Shown here piece after piece: positions 11,455 to 26,658 of a stretch of DNA of 64,000 nucleotides. The number at the start of each line of letters is the position of its first letter. The first letter of the stretch is position 1. The translations under genes and the position numbers were made by a program. Below the pieces are notes generated by a model that saw only the letters and a program-made list of their open reading frames with translations, did no database searches and was not told the origin of the DNA. The stretch covers positions 15,253,945 through 15,317,944 of the forward strand of contig NC_058140.1 of NCBI RefSeq assembly GCF_011075055.1. The letters run 5' to 3'. This DNA is from Mangifera indica (Eukaryota > Streptophyta > Magnoliopsida > Sapindales > Anacardiaceae).

Positions 11455-13419
11455 ATGAAGAGCCTTTACTTGCCTGTTCTTCTCTTTCTATTCCATCTCT
11501 TTTCAATCTCTGGCATGTCGGCTCCTGCAAATGTGTCTTCAACTTGTCCCGAGGATCTCAACTATGTTCTCAGAATCCCATGGAACACCACTTATTGCCG
11601 CAACTATGACCATCTCAACACCACCACCACCAACACCATCACAAACTTCAAGAACCCATGCTGCCAAAGTCTCTTATCTCTCTTTGGTGTGGCTCTGGCT
11701 CTGTATCTTAAAGAAACTTCTATGTTTAACTTACCAGATGTCAACACCTCCATTGCTTGTTTGCAAGATTACCAGGCTAAGCTTTCTTCTCTCTCTTTGC
11801 CTGACAATTTGGTGTCTTTGTGTTTTGACCCTCTACAGTTTGTGAGCACTCCTAATGTGTGTGCAAGTATCGAGACTCTTAAAGATTGGGAGTTCCATCT
11901 GGGTACGTCAACTCAGCTTGATTTGTCTTGTAAACGTGATCTTACTGATCTTAGTTTTTGTGATGCTTGTGTTTCCGCTGGTTTTAAAGTTCAGTCTCAG
12001 TTGATTGCCATTGATGGAAATAGAAGTCGTGCTATTGATTGCTTTTACTTTGCTGTTCTCTATGCTGCTGGTATGGTTAATGAATTTGGCCCTGAAAGTG
12101 ATGGAGCTTTGTCATGTATTTTTGGGTTGGCATTAAACTCTAAAGTGGGTTCAACAAATAGGGGTCATTCAGCTCTCGTTTTTGGTTTGACTGGAGCTGG
12201 GGTTGCAATTTTTGTGATGTCTAGTTTGTTGGGTTTGTATTTCTGGTGTGATAAGAAATTGAGGAGAAGATTTTATGGTACTCGTTTGGATTCTAGTTAT
12301 TCTTTAGAGGAACAAGGGTCTAGGCCAAAATTGAGGCCAAATACTGGTTCAATTTGGTTCAAGATTCAGGATCTTGAGAGGGCAACTGATAACTTTTCGC
12401 ATAGGAATTTTATAGGGAGAGGCGGTTTTGGCGTTGTTTACAAGGGGGTTTTGAAAGATGGGACTACGGTGGCTGTTAAAGAGATAATTGAGTCAGATTT
12501 TCAGGGTGATGCCGAGTTTTGTAACGAGGTTGAGATTATTAGCAATTTGAAGCACAGGAATCTTGTGCCTTTAAGGGGGTGCTGCGTGATTGATGAGGAT
12601 AGTCCAAGTTATGACAAGAGAGGTAATCAGAGATATCTTGTTTATGATTTCATGCCTAATGGAAATCTTGATGATCATTTATACCCTTCTCTAAATGATA
12701 AAGTTGGCAGCACTAAAAAGGCATTGACTTGGCCTCAAAGGAAGAGTATAATATTAGATGTTGCAAAGGGGTTGGCTTATTTGCACTATGGAGTGAAGCC
12801 TGCAATTTATCATAGAGATATTAAGGCCACAAATATACTGTTAGATGCTGATATGAGAGCAAGAGTGGCTGATTTTGGCCTTGCAAAACAAAGCAGAGAA
12901 GGGCAGTCCCATCTTACAACGAGAGTGGCAGGAACTCATGGGTACTTGGCCCCTGAGTATGCACTTTACGGACAATTGACTGAGAAAAGTGATGTTTATA
13001 GCTTTGGGGTGGTTGTTTTGGAGATAATGTGTGGGAGAAAAGCTCTGGATTTGTCTTGTTCAGGGTCTCCACGTGCATGTTTGATCACTGATTGGGCTTG
13101 GTCATTAGTGAAAGCTGGAAAAGTAGAGGATGTTTTGGATGCTTCTTTGTTGAGAGGGGGGGATTCTGTGAATTCGAATCCTAAGGCAATAATGGAAAGA
13201 TTTCTGTTGGTTGGTATATTGTGTGCTCATGTCATGGTAGCTTTGAGGCCTACCATTGCAGACGCTCTAAAAATGTTGGAAGGTGATATAGAAGTCCCGC
13301 CACTCCCTGATCGGCCAATGCCTCTCGGGCATCCTTCATTCTATGGTGATGGTAATGCTTTCAATATCTCACCATCACTTAACGGGCCACAGTTACGTCC
13401 TGGAGATATGCTCAGGTAA
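11455..13419 (+). CDS. Receptor-like protein kinase, At1g11050 type (SPARK ectodomain), intronless
   Basis: A 654-residue single-exon protein. The ATG at 11455 opens a hydrophobic signal peptide ([20 protein letters not shown]); the frame is open slightly further upstream but only from a non-ATG codon. Residues ~25-235 are a cysteine-rich ectodomain with several NxT sites, matching the SPARK-containing At1g11050 group. A membrane span lies at ~240-262. The kinase domain follows: glycine loop [11 protein letters not shown] at ~321, catalytic Lys ~342, HRDIKATN at ~453 (RD kinase), DFGLAK at ~473 and APE at ~499. All catalytic residues are present, so an active Ser/Thr kinase is expected at the plasma membrane. 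Ligand and pathway are unknown. Confidence 0.93.
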   Translation: MKSLYLPVLLFLFHLFSISGMSAPANVSSTCPEDLNYVLRIPWNTTYCRNYDHLNTTTTNTITNFKNPCCQSLLSLFGVALALYLKETSMFNLPDVNTSIACLQDYQAKLSSLSLPDNLVSLCFDPLQFVSTPNVCASIETLKDWEFHLGTSTQLDLSCKRDLTDLSFCDACVSAGFKVQSQLIAIDGNRSRAIDCFYFAVLYAAGMVNEFGPESDGALSCIFGLALNSKVGSTNRGHSALVFGLTGAGVAIFVMSSLLGLYFWCDKKLRRRFYGTRLDSSYSLEEQGSRPKLRPNTGSIWFKIQDLERATDNFSHRNFIGRGGFGVVYKGVLKDGTTVAVKEIIESDFQGDAEFCNEVEIISNLKHRNLVPLRGCCVIDEDSPSYDKRGNQRYLVYDFMPNGNLDDHLYPSLNDKVGSTKKALTWPQRKSIILDVAKGLAYLHYGVKPAIYHRDIKATNILLDADMRARVADFGLAKQSREGQSHLTTRVAGTHGYLAPEYALYGQLTEKSDVYSFGVVVLEIMCGRKALDLSCSGSPRACLITDWAWSLVKAGKVEDVLDASLLRGGDSVNSNPKAIMERFLLVGILCAHVMVALRPTIADALKMLEGDIEVPPLPDRPMPLGHPSFYGDGNAFNISPSLNGPQLRPGDMLR

Positions 13420-14190
13420 TGAAGAAAGTTCATAATTTGTATTATTCGTGACCCTTGTGTTGATTTAGTGATTGCTGTTCAGAAAATGGATTGTTTGAGG
13501 GACTTGTACATAGAACTGGCACTCTTGTACCTCATTCAAAGAGGCCTGAGAATGAGCCAGCCTTTGTATGGTAGGGTTTATTGCTGTGTTGGAAAGCTGT
13601 AATCTTATGGCGGCCTGACTGCAACCAAATTGAGGATGGCTTGAAAAACTCATTAATCTGGTGATTTGCCAAGGAAAGAAGTATTACTCTCAGTTTGATT
13701 TTCAACATGATGAAGGGAAATGTGAAAATGACCACACTAATAGAAGTGTTCTTATCTGTTGTTTGATCTTGTCAGTAAACCAGGCTCCATAGATTATCTT
13801 TGTAGTTAAGATTTTCAGAAATCAAACTGTACTGTTACAAATTCGACTGTAAATATCTTTAGATTGTCTTTTTTTCTCCTGAACACCGCATTTGCTTGTT
13901 TCTCAGTGAACCAAATCAGTCACAACTCTACAAGATTCGGTTTAAGCTCTTAAAAATGATTTGGCAACTGATCATGTAAGATGCTATTGTTTTCTGCTAG
14001 TCACTTCCTTTATATCAACGTAGCTCACTAATTGCATATCTTTTTCCAGTGTCAATGTTGAGATCCAAGTTCTTGTCAACATGTTGAGGATAGCATAGGG
14101 GACAAGTACATATGTATGGATTTGATCGTTAGCAGGATAAAGGGCCAATATTTCAGGTCTGGCTACATAATAGTTTTAGTAAGAGTCTAA
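13420..14190. other. 3' flank of the receptor kinase gene
   Basis: Probably 3' untranslated sequence for the first few hundred bases. Nothing gene-like was recognised. Confidence 0.5.
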
Positions 14191-14194
14191 TTTT

Positions 14195-14455
14195 AAAATA
14201 AAATTCTTACACTTACCTCCTAAATATAATAAGAAGGAAAAATATAAGACCTCCCTTAACATAAAATTTCTTACACATACCTATAAAAATACATTAAGGT
14301 AAATTAAATTAACCCCCTTAAACCTAAAATCTTACACTTACCTCTGTAAATATGCTAGGAAAATATGAAAAAAAACCCTTTAGTATAAATTTCTTGCATT
14401 TACTCCTAAATATGCTAGTAAAATTACAAAAGCAAGGTCACTTAAAACTCTTACA
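14195..14455. repeat. Minisatellite, about four ~63-bp imperfect units
   Basis: Units begin near 14199, 14261, 14324 and 14384. Each has TAAAAT(T)TCTTACACTTACCT followed by (T)AAATATGCTAG-like sequence and a CCCTTWA block. Units are about 60-65 bp and differ by substitutions and small indels. Confidence 0.65.
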
Positions 14456-14849
14456 ACCAGAGGCAGTTTTCGAGAGACGAGTGAGATTGAGTTGTCATTT
14501 TTCTAAGGGAAGGGCAACCTTCGCACTAGTCAACAGTGAATCCAATTGTTGCGGAAGACCAGATGAAATAGATTGTTGAAGAGGGATGGGAGAAGGTGTA
14601 TAATATTTATGGGATTTTAATAAAAAATAAAAATATATTGGTAATTAATAGTTGTCTAAAATGTTATTCCAATTTCTTGATTTTATTAAAAAGAATAAAT
14701 TAGTAATTTATAATGAAATTAATTGATCTTAGTTTAGCCGTTGGTACAAAAATTTATGAAGTGAACAAAGTTAATACTTCAACCAAAGAGATAATTAAAA
14801 TTGGAAATTGAAGCTTGCAACTAGATACATAAATTGGGCCAGGTCAAAT

Positions 14850-15745
14850 GAAGACTCAACTTAAAACACGAAATTGAGCTTTGATATTAGAAGACCCATT
14901 CTGATACTGTAACATACTGGGCTAGACCTATAAGCCTGTCAGGTTGGGCTTAAGGTTTTAATATTAAGCCTGTGAGCCAACTAACCTGACCCAATACTAT
15001 GTAAAAAAATAAAAAAAATATTTAGTTACTTGTGGCAGAAGCAACAAGCTCCTTCTAGGGCTTCTGCTGTTGAAGGGGGGCTTCTGCCACAACTTGTTTC
15101 AATTTGTTTATTTTTTTAATTTTTAATTAATTTATTTTTTCTTATATAAACTCATTCAACTTTTCTTCATTTTTAATTTTATCTATAAATCTCTCAATTT
15201 TAATTTTTTATTATATTTTTAATCTTATTTTCTCTTGTCAACTCTCTTTCATAAACTATCTGAATTCGTAAATGATAATTCTTTATATTTATAATTTTAT
15301 GTTTATTTTATAAAGATGAGTAGATAAATGATATATTATATATATTTTATTTATGTTTTGTAATTTATACAATATATAAATTAATTAATTAATATTATAT
15401 TATAAACTTATAATATTTTTTATCATATAACTACCGTAATCCTCCCCCACAAATAAAGTATTATAAATAAAATGTTCAGAGTACTATCATTGGTTTTAAT
15501 AATTGAAAAACAATTTGTATTTAAAAATTTTAATTAAATCTTTTAAAATATTGTTTAAATGGGTAGGATCTACTCGATTAATGCCCCACTTGACCCTATA
15601 TATAGGGCTGAGCCTTGGGCCTTCACATGTCAATGGGTCGACCCAACCCAAAGGCTCATTACTGTATGAATTTGGGGCTCAGCGCAACCTATTAACCTGA
15701 TGCGCTGAGTCAGAGTCGACCCGATTTGACCCATTGATATATTTA
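14850..15745. mobile_element. Possible decayed non-autonomous DNA element (edges uncertain)
   Basis: Contains blocks such as gggctagacctataagcc, ctatatatagggctgagcc and gacccaacccaaaggctcat that resemble the element nested in the Copia remnant at 20.4-20.8 kb (cctatatataaggtcgggcc). The right end gacccattgatatattta resembles that element's terminus. A small perfect hairpin (ttgtggcagaagc / gcttctgccacaa) lies near 15030-15095. I found no target-site duplication. Confidence 0.35.
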
Positions 15746-16020
15746 CTTGCAACCCATTAAAAAACTTTTTCCTTTATTGAATTAATAAAAACACATATAA
15801 TATAAAATTGAGCATTCATATTAAGGATAGGAAACCAAACAATTTCTAAAATTTAAGTGGGAGTCATTATAATAATTTAGTTTTTTGACCAACACTCTAT
15901 TAAAGGAAAAGCCTATACTTGACAATTGTAGATTAACAGAAGAAGAATGTGAATGGGTTAGAGGAGGGTGTTTTTTATTTTTATTTGTTTAAATTATGAT
16001 ATATTTAAAAATTAAATATT

Positions 16021-16806
16021 GACCAAATGACTATTTCCCACCCAAGGTTTGATGCAAACTACATTTCTCATCTATTAATTATAAAAAATTTAAATACTCA
16101 TTTTACTGTTAAATTTTACTGTTACTGTTAGAGATAAAATCATCATTTATCAAAATATTTTAAAAAACTAAAAATTTATCATATTTCCCTCCTAAGTTTA
16201 AAAATCTAATAAATCTTTCTCATTCAAAATTTGAAAAATCAACATTCCCTTTAGAGTTTTTCCAATCACACTGTTGGTGTTCGAAGATGGTGACGACCTT
16301 CTCCTCTCTCTCCTAGCTTCTCTACAACAAAAGACCACCAAGACCAGTTGGATGGTGGCCCAAAGATTGCCGTTTAACATGAATTTCTATCGACACTTTG
16401 CAACAAAAAGCAGCGTTTCACACCAATCTTTATTGCGAAGAGCTGATGAAAATTTGTGTTAAACACTAGTCTTTCAGGCACCATCCAGTCACTCTTAGTG
16501 GTCTTCAGTCGCAAAGAAGCTAGGAGGGAGAGAGGAGAAGGTTGTTGTCTTCTCGACCATCGACAACAAGACTAGGAGAACTCTATAAAGAAATATTGAT
16601 TTTTCAAACTTTGAGTGATGAGAGATTTGTTAGATTTTAAAACTTAGGAGGGAAAATGTGATAAATTTTTAGTTTTTTGGATAATTAACAATTTTATCTC
16701 TGACAGTAATAATAAAATTTAATAAATGAATAAATTTTTAAATTTTTAATAATTAACTAATAAAAAATTAGACTTCCATCAAACCTTAGGAAATAGTCAT
16801 TTGGCC
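16021..16806. mobile_element. Mutator-like foldback element, copy B (perfect 9-bp duplication)
   Basis: Left end GACCAAATGACTATTTCCCA, right end ...AATAGTCATTTGGCC. Both sides carry the identical 9-mer TTAAATATT (16012-16020 and 16807-16815). Long subterminal inverted similarity (ccctcctaagtttaaaaatc against its complement near 16635) and a central part that folds back (ccagttggatggtg / caccatccagt). No convincing coding frame. The right end lies 199 bp before the beta-glucosidase start codon, so it sits in that gene's proximal promoter. Confidence 0.85.
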
Positions 16807-16950
16807 TTAAATATTTTAAGAAACTTTTACAATATATAAAAATTACAAAATAAAATCTTCTTCATAATCAATATCTTATGTAATCAGTTACACCTGGATC
16901 TCTAAAGGATCGCTTATGTATATCTAAAATATTTACCAGTTAGATTCGCC

Positions 16951-16960
16951 ATTATAAATA
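16951..16960 (+). promoter_or_regulatory. TATA box of the beta-glucosidase gene
   Basis: ATTATAAATA lies 46-55 bp upstream of the first ATG, in a plausible core-promoter position. Transcription would start about 25-30 bp downstream, leaving a very short leader. Confidence 0.55.
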
Positions 16961-17005
16961 GCTTCATTCATTTCTCGAATCAAATACCACTTCTCTTTTC
17001 TCTTC

Positions 17006-19564
<2,559 letters not shown>

Positions 19565-20049
19565 AGAAGGTGGTGGTGCTTGGAATTTTTAGTTTGGTTT
19601 CTTGCATTAGCAGAGTGTTATTTTTTAGGAAAGTCAGAGCTCTGTCCTTGTTTCAATTTCGGAATTAATAAATTTTTTTGATAAATTAGTTCTTTAATGA
19701 CAATATTCCTTGCCCAATTAATTTTAGTTTCTTGATTAATTTCATCTTTGTTATATATGGAAATCCTTAAATGTATTATCTTGTTGGATATACAATTTAT
19801 TTTTGTTGAATCCTAAACATAGAATAAGTCAAGAAGATTTGCTATAATATAATCAGTAAGAACTTACCAATAATGCAGTACTCAGTAGTTGTGGAGCTCT
19901 TATAACATTTTTATTTGTTGGAATGGAAAAGAAATGAAAATTGATACATATTAAAATTGGTGGATGCCATGACATGTAGATTAGGTCATGGTGGACTACC
20001 GAATAGGAAGGATGTACAACCATATTCACAAAGTAAAAAAGATGATTTT

Positions 20050-21302
20050 ACCCAAAAATTTTAAGTGTGATTGTGAAGGGGAAGCGGATGATTGTTCATG
20101 GCAAGAAGTATGTTAACAAAATGTTGAGGTAGTTTAATATGGCTGAACATGAGGAGATTCAAATTCCATTTGGGAAACACTTTAAGCTTTCAACTACTCA
20201 GTGTTCTCAAATACTAAAAAAGGTAGAGTATGGTAACTAATGGTTCCTTAAAAGGCAATTGGAAGTCTGATGTACCTCACAATTTGTACAAGGCCAAATT
20301 TATTATTCGCTATTAGCTTATTAAGTTTATTTATAATTAACCCAAGAAAGCTTCATTGGGATGCTTTTGATTCTTAAATGAGTGTTGAGATATATTAAAA
20401 CCACAAGTTTAGAGGTATCAAATGGGTTGTGTCAGCCTGTGACCCAATTCGAAGCATGAGAAAATGGCTTGGCCCAAAAGGGCATTTCATTCAAGGCCTT
20501 GGGCCTAGACACAAGGCTTGCGAGGTAACCCATTATTGTTTTCATAATTATTAAAAAATTAATAATTATAATATAAAAAATTATTTTTTATTAAAATTAA
20601 TATACTAGCCCAGTTAGTTATTGTAAGGTCTGATCCTATATATAAGGTCGGGCCGTAAGCTTCATACTTTTTCAAGGCTGATCCGACTCGTGAAGCTTAC
20701 TATTATATGGGTCTTAAGCCTTGTGGGTTGCATTAGAACTGATTGAGCCTGGCTCATTGCCACCTCTAAGTAGGAATGATTTTTCAAACAACAAAAACTA
20801 GGAGTGATGGTGCCTTGAAGGGCTTTGTTGATGCTGATTTTGCTGGTAGTATCGATACTATTAAATCAATGCATGATAGGTTACTCCTTTAATCTTTAGG
20901 ATTTGGAAGGCTAGCCTACAAGCAATAGTTACTTTCTACCATTGAGGAGAAACATGTTGCAATAATGGAAGCTGTTAAAGAGGCTATTTGGCCCGAAGGG
21001 GTTTTAAGAACCATTGGTTTTAAAGAGAATGTTGTCCATGGTGATAGCCAAAGCACCAAACGTCTGAGCAAAAATCAGATGTTCCACGAAAGAACTAAGC
21101 ATGAGGACATGAGGCTACATTTAATAATAGAATTGGTATAAATAAGAAAGGTGATTTATGTGTTCAAGATAGTTGGAAGGGAAAATCCGACTGACATGCT
21201 CACGAAGATGGGTACTAGAGAGAAGCTAAGGCTTTGCATAAGCCTGCTTCAAATAGGTCTGTAGGCAAGTTAAATCAGATCTCAGCCGTTTTAGGAGTGA
21301 GG
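20050..21302 (+). pseudogene. Ty1/Copia retrotransposon pol remnant (RT and RNase H), broken
   Basis: Frame-disrupted but recognisable Copia pol. 20100-20200 reads like the RT C-terminal part (FNMAEHEEIQIPFGKHFKLS); 20340-20409 continues toward the ...LRYIK block; 20775-20860 gives VGMIFQ and GFVDADFAG; 20925-21080 gives TIEEKHVAIMEAVKEAIW and HGDSQST..LSKNQMFHERTKH (RNase H). NPTDMLTK near 21195 is the usual end of pol. Several stops and frameshifts are present and an element is inserted at 20410-20768. No function is expected. Confidence 0.8.
20410..20768. mobile_element. Non-autonomous DNA element nested in the Copia remnant
   Basis: The Copia frame can be read up to ~20409 (..RYIKTTS) and resumes at ~20769 (VGMIFQTTKTRSDGALKGF), so the middle ~360 bp is an insertion. 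Its ends are related inverted repeats, (T)AGAGGTATCAAATGGG and the complement of ...TTGCCACCTCTA, similar to hAT-type MITE ends. Flanking 8-mers do not match, so the class is unproven. Confidence 0.6.
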
Positions 21303-21670
21303 TGTTAACAATAGAAAAATATTGTTTTGTATTTCATTTGATATCAAAGAGTTTATACAAAGGGTATTTATACAAGAATAAAAAATATATACATGGTATG
21401 AATGTGGATTGATTGAGGAAATCAAACTCTAATTGATTATGTTAACAGAGTTTATTATTGAACAGGCCATAAAAAATTACAAATCCAAAGCAATGTGACA
21501 CAAGGGAGAATATAGCTACTGTTGAGCTCACAATTAGTACTAGAGTAAGCTCAACACTAAGCGGAATGTTCCTAAAAAAATTTCAGTTTTAGACTTAATC
21601 TACTATATATGGACCTCACACTTCAGGTTCCCCTCAGTGTTGAGCTCACTCTAATACCAATTGTATTGAT
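21303..21670. mobile_element. Probable 3' LTR start of the Copia remnant and adjoining retroelement debris
   Basis: Right after pol, TAGGAGTGAGG (polypurine-like) is followed by TGTTAACAATAG, the usual start of a Copia 3' LTR. The end of this LTR is not clear. At 21646-21660 the minus strand reads TTGGTATTAGAG, a degenerate tRNA-Met primer site, which suggests a second antisense retroelement fragment abuts here. Confidence 0.4.
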
Positions 21671-22528
21671 TTTGCTTTTGGGTTTCACAGCATCGTCATT
21701 CTTTCTAAAGTTAAGAGAGCTCAAGTCTTACATACAGAATCTTAGACTCATTCATTTAGGTTGTGAAATATGAACAATCTTATCAAAATCCACTATAAGA
21801 TTGTTATTCTTCTCCCTAGGGTGTCTAAAGCCTCTTGCGTTGCATTACAGCTAGAACCCGTCTGCGTTGCGTAAGTTTATTTTCTGCCCATAAACACATT
21901 AATAAATTTTTTGTGTGCCCATAAAAGTAGCATAAGCCATAGTTGCAATTACACGCCATATTCCACTACAAATTTGGTAAATCTTGGCACTGTTTTGTCG
22001 TCATCAAAGTGATAGATACTCTCTTTCAATTAGTTTCCTTTAATTTATGAGATTTTGACTTGAATACGTAAATACATCTTTCTTAGCCAAATGGAAATTT
22101 TCTGTAATTCTTTCCATTGATGTTGACTTTAGAATTTAAACTCTTGCTTTCGTGTTTAAAATTAATCTCATTTATTTACTATTTAAGTTATCATTTGAGG
22201 GCCTTTTATGAGTTATTTTGAACGCCGTAACTTTTCTCCATTAAATAGTAATTAAATTTAGTATCATCAAGTTTGATTTGTTTTGTGGTGATAAAAAAAA
22301 AAAATCATTAGAAATAGAGCAGTGCATACAAAACAACAGTTGGAAAATCTCCTGCTATCTGGGCTAATGAAAAATGAATTCAGTGAAAGTGACTCAACAG
22401 TGAGTTCATCGCCTATCCTTTATACGTAAATACATATACTAAGGCCTTTTGGTTGGTCAGACCTGCTTGGCCACGTTGATACAATAATTTAATCTCAGTG
22501 AGATGAGTTGGAGCAGCATTAGTGTTGT

Positions 22529-22571
<43 letters not shown>

Positions 22572-24150
22572 TATATAGGCGAAGCAGTTACTTTTGCTTC
22601 TCCAGTTCGTCTTTTGTTCTAAAAAAATTTAAACAATTTCAAGATATTTATGCATATCCTTTAGGTATATATAAGAACAGGTAAAGATCGAAACTTTGTC
22701 TCTTAACTCATCTAAGCTTGGAAGGATTTTGTGATGTGTATTTACTTATCAAATATATAATTAAGATTTTTTTTTTTTTAACTATGAAAATCTCTATATA
22801 TCAAGGGAAGATTGATTATAATTTTTTTTTAAATGAGTGTGAATTAGATTGCTCTTTCGAGATCAAAATTAATAATATCAAGTTTTATTTTGAAATATTA
22901 TCAAAAAAAATTTAAAGCTATATTTTTTTAAATATAAAATCTCTTTATTGTCACTTAAATTACTTTTTTAAACCAAATTTAGTTATAATTAATCGCACGT
23001 TTATAAAAGCGTGTACATATAGGTTTTATTTTTTTTGGTTTTTTTCTTTTCCAAGTCAAACCATAGAGTCGTGTATAACTAGTAATCCCAACGAAAGTGA
23101 TTTGCCCAACAGGGATTGACAGAAGCAAGTGTTTTCCACTAAAGGTCTAATCTAATCTTCTTTTTCCTTTTAGGTTTAAAGTTTGGTGCAATTCAAGATG
23201 TCATGCAAAAAAGCCTTTCCTGATAGGCAAATAATTTTAATACACTCAAATTGTATGCGTGGAAACAATTGAAGGAAGTGGCTTCTAGATATTAATTTGC
23301 GGAAAGCTTGTCACACTGAAAGAAATTTGTTCATATTTGATGAACTTCAATATTAATGAATGTGACGTAAGGGTATTTTAATAGTTTTCTATTACGAGGT
23401 TTTATTTTTATAAGTTATCATGTTAAAGTAGTAACACTTCCTCTGGAGAGCATGATTTCATTGTGCACTTAATCCAAGTGAAAATTAAGTGACTGGTAGT
23501 CATGAGTTCCAATTAATTAAACATGAAATTTGTTCACCAAAATAAATGTAGATTGAGTTATAGACACAAAGAATTAAATGTATTTGTTGATGTATAGATG
23601 ATATGTAATATTCAGTCTATTAATATCGAGAGTTGAATTATCGAGCATAATAAATTTGCTCTGAGTTCAATGACATGTATAATTGGTTTGTTATAAAGCT
23701 AAACTCGAACTCAATATTATTAGCTAAACTTCTCTGATACTTTATGTAATGGTTTTATTGTAAAAATATTATATAACTTTTCTGGTACTCTCACATCTTT
23801 GATCCAATATTTCGTTTACTGTTAAAATACTGTTTATTTTAGATACACAATTCATCATAGTTTTAATTTTAAGTTTTATAACTTAAAATATGTGTGGATG
23901 ATTTAAAGAATCTATTTAACAGTTAAATTATATAAAATATATAGATATTTCTAATATTTTTTTCTATATTTTATCCATTTAAATTTTGTTTATTAAGAGT
24001 GCCGTATTTTAAGTGCTCAATTTTTCAAATTTCATATAAAATTGTGGCTGGTTAGATAACTAATCGATCCACGCTTAATATAAATCTACATTTTTGACTT
24101 TTTTCACGTGTTCAGTCTCATTAATTTATATTCCTTCATGCAACTTTTTC
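21671..24150. other. Spacer upstream of the WAT1 cluster
   Basis: AT-rich with a TA microsatellite at about 22533-22568. No gene, RNA or well-bounded repeat recognised. Confidence 0.5.
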
Positions 24151-24179
24151 AGTGCCTTTCTTACTGCAGGCAACTGAAG
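24151..24179 (+). promoter_or_regulatory. Conserved upstream block of WAT1 genes (copy before W1)
   Basis: cagtgcctttcttactgcag then gcaactga. Related blocks precede W2 (30272-30299), W3 (34562-34590), W4 (39012-39035) and W5 (44963-44990), each about 30-50 bp before a TATA-like box. This copy is the most diverged. Confidence 0.45.
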
Positions 24180-24226
24180 TATTATTTTAATTAACAAAAT
24201 AAATCACGTACGTCTTCGGAATCAAC

Positions 24227-24232
24227 TATAAA
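24227..24232 (+). promoter_or_regulatory. TATA box of W1
   Basis: TATAAA in the context ATCAACTATAAAG, 79-84 bp before the ATG. The same TCAACTATAAAG context recurs before W2 (30343-30348) and W5 (45033-45038), and in diverged form before W3 (34618-34624) and W4 (about 39063). Confidence 0.6.
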
Positions 24233-24310
24233 GTAAACATTAATTTGCATCAACTACGTGCAATTTCTTAAACTCTCCTGCTTGCATTTACTGAGAAAAT
24301 TTTATCGAGA

Positions 24311-26658
24311 ATGATGGATGAGATTGGTAATTTTATACATAGGTTGAAACCAGCTTTGATTATGGTGGTGGTTCAAGTGGCATATGGTGGTGTAAATGTT
24401 CTGTATAAACTTGCAGCAAACGATGGAATGAGCTTAAGTGTTATTGTTGCTTATCGATTCATTTTTGCCACCGTTTTTATGGTCCCTCTTGCTCTCATTC
24501 TTGAAAGGTTTGCTCATTTTCTTTCACTATATATGATATCGATATATTATTTTTTGAAACTAAGTATTTTGTTTGTTTGTTTCCTTATTATATGGTCCCT
24601 CGTGGTCACTTGTAGTATGTGGCTTATAAAATGCTTGTTGCAGGAATAGTAGACCAAAACTTACTTGGAGGATACTCTTTCAAGCCTTTCTCTGTAGCTT
24701 AATTGGGTAAGTTTAATATCTAATAAACACTAAACTAACAAATCTACCTTAAATATAACTTAACAAAAGAAAAAAAAAAAACTATTTCTAGGTTTCTGAT
24801 GCATCTAGCATTTGAATTGCAGAGGATCGCTACATCAGCATTTGTATTTGACGGGCTTGGCCTTCACAACTGCGACGTTTGCTACGGCCATGAACAATCT
24901 CATTCCAGCTATTACTTTCTTTTTGGCTTTTTCTTTTGGGTACCATTCAAGTAGTATTAAACTTTTATATTATATGCACTTTCCCTATAGTAACTGGTGT
25001 TATGTTAGGACATAAAATATATCATTCATAGTAATATTATACACACTCATTTTAAATAGATTAATAAATACATATTTTATGTGATTGGGTGATTTCTTGT
25101 CCTTAATTTAAATCACTTAATCATAATATTATATAAAATATATACTTATTTATGTATTTAAAGTGGATTGTGCAGTTTTACTATATATTAAAAAAAAAAA
25201 TTGCATCCAATGTTGCCTTCTTACATTCATCACTGCAATAGTTAATCTGGGTTTTTGGTTGCTAAAATATCAGACTAGAGAAGGTGGGAATAAAGACATT
25301 GGCTGGAAAAGCAAAAGTGTTTGGAACTTTAATTGGAATAGGTGGGGCGATGCTCCTCACTTTCTACAAAGGAGTTGAGATTAAAATCTGGTCTACCAAT
25401 ATTAACGTTCTGCACAATGCCGCCACACATCATACCGAATCTAATAAATTCCTCTTGGGCTGTTTACTGGTTCTGGCTAGTTGCTTCACTTACTCTTCCT
25501 GGTTGATCATTCAGGTCTTTAATTTATTCACCAATAGTTTTGAATAATCTTAGTGCTACGAATTTATTATATTTTTTAATATTTTGGTACATTTACAGGC
25601 AAAAATGAGTGAGCAATACCCGTGCCACTACTCCACCACAGCTTTGGTGTCTCTCATGGCAGCAATAGAGTCGGTTGTATTTGCGTTTTTCAGGGAAAAA
25701 GATTGGAATCAGTGGAAGTTAGGGTTTAATATTAGGCTTCTTACAGTTGCTTATGCGGTTTGTTCTATTATTAGCCTTCAATACTATTCGGCTTCTTCTT
25801 TTATATATAGTTTGGTTATGCAATGTTTAATATTATGTTGCAGGGAATTGTTTCTTCTGGTTTGTTGATGACCTTGATATTCTGGTGTGTGCGAACGATG
25901 GGGCCTCTATTTGTATCTTCCTTTAGCCCTCTTATGCTTGTGGTGGTGGCCTTCCTTGGTTCTTTAATACTGAACGAGACCCTTCACGTCGGCAGGTATT
26001 TGTCAATTTACCTCTCTAAGATAGAAGAATGATCTACCTCTTCAAATATTATAAATGAATTTGTGCATAAAGTGGCATCTTTCTAAAAGGGTTTATTTTT
26101 TTCACTCATCTGTGAAATTAATTAGCCTCTAACTCATCCGCTAGCTGCTTTCAGAAAGTATGATAATTTTTTCAGGGTTTGGTTAATATTTCTAGAGTTT
26201 TTATAATTGTAGAACGAGCTTTAATGCTTTTTAACAAATGAGTTTAGTTACAGTGCTATTTTTGGCCAATCTAGTTAAAAAATAAAAATGTCAAACATTT
26301 CCCTAAAATAATATCTTTTCTTCATATGGAAGAGATACCATTGTGGTAGCTTGAAGAACTTTTTTGCCAGGGAAAATATATCAGATTTAGAAGTAATCTA
26401 TTCACAAATTATTTCAGTATATTAGGTTCAACTTTGATTGTATGTGGGCTTTATGCGGTGCTGTGGGGTAAGGGCAAGGAGATGAAGAAGATTACTAGGT
26501 TGGTGCCAACTGAAAGCTCTGCAGAATCTCAGACGATTGATATAACTGAGTTTGTGTCATCTAAAAGCTCTGGAGAATCTCAATCAACAGAGATTGTTAT
26601 CGACTCCCCGGTTGATTTCAGTTCCAACAAGAGCAAGTGCAACAGTAGCATCAATTAA
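24311..26658 (+). CDS. W1: WAT1-related / UMAMIT transporter
   Basis: Exons: 24311-24507, 24644-24706, 24823-24939, 25274-25514, 25599-25757, 25844-25995 and 26418-26658; 389 aa. A multi-pass drug/metabolite-transporter protein with two EamA repeats. Visible blocks: KPALIMVVVQVAYGG and YKLAANDGMSLSVIVAYRF in the first half; SEQYPCHYSTTALVSLMAAI, GLLMTLIFWCV, GPLFVSSFSPLMLVVVAFLG and CGLYAVLWGKGKEMK in the second. The family moves amino acids or related small solutes across plasma or vacuolar membranes; the substrate here is unknown. The last exon is 66 nt longer than in W4-W6 because the Ser-rich tail holds a partly duplicated ESQ..I segment. First of six tandem paralogues and, with W2 and W3, one of the older ones. 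Confidence 0.9.
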
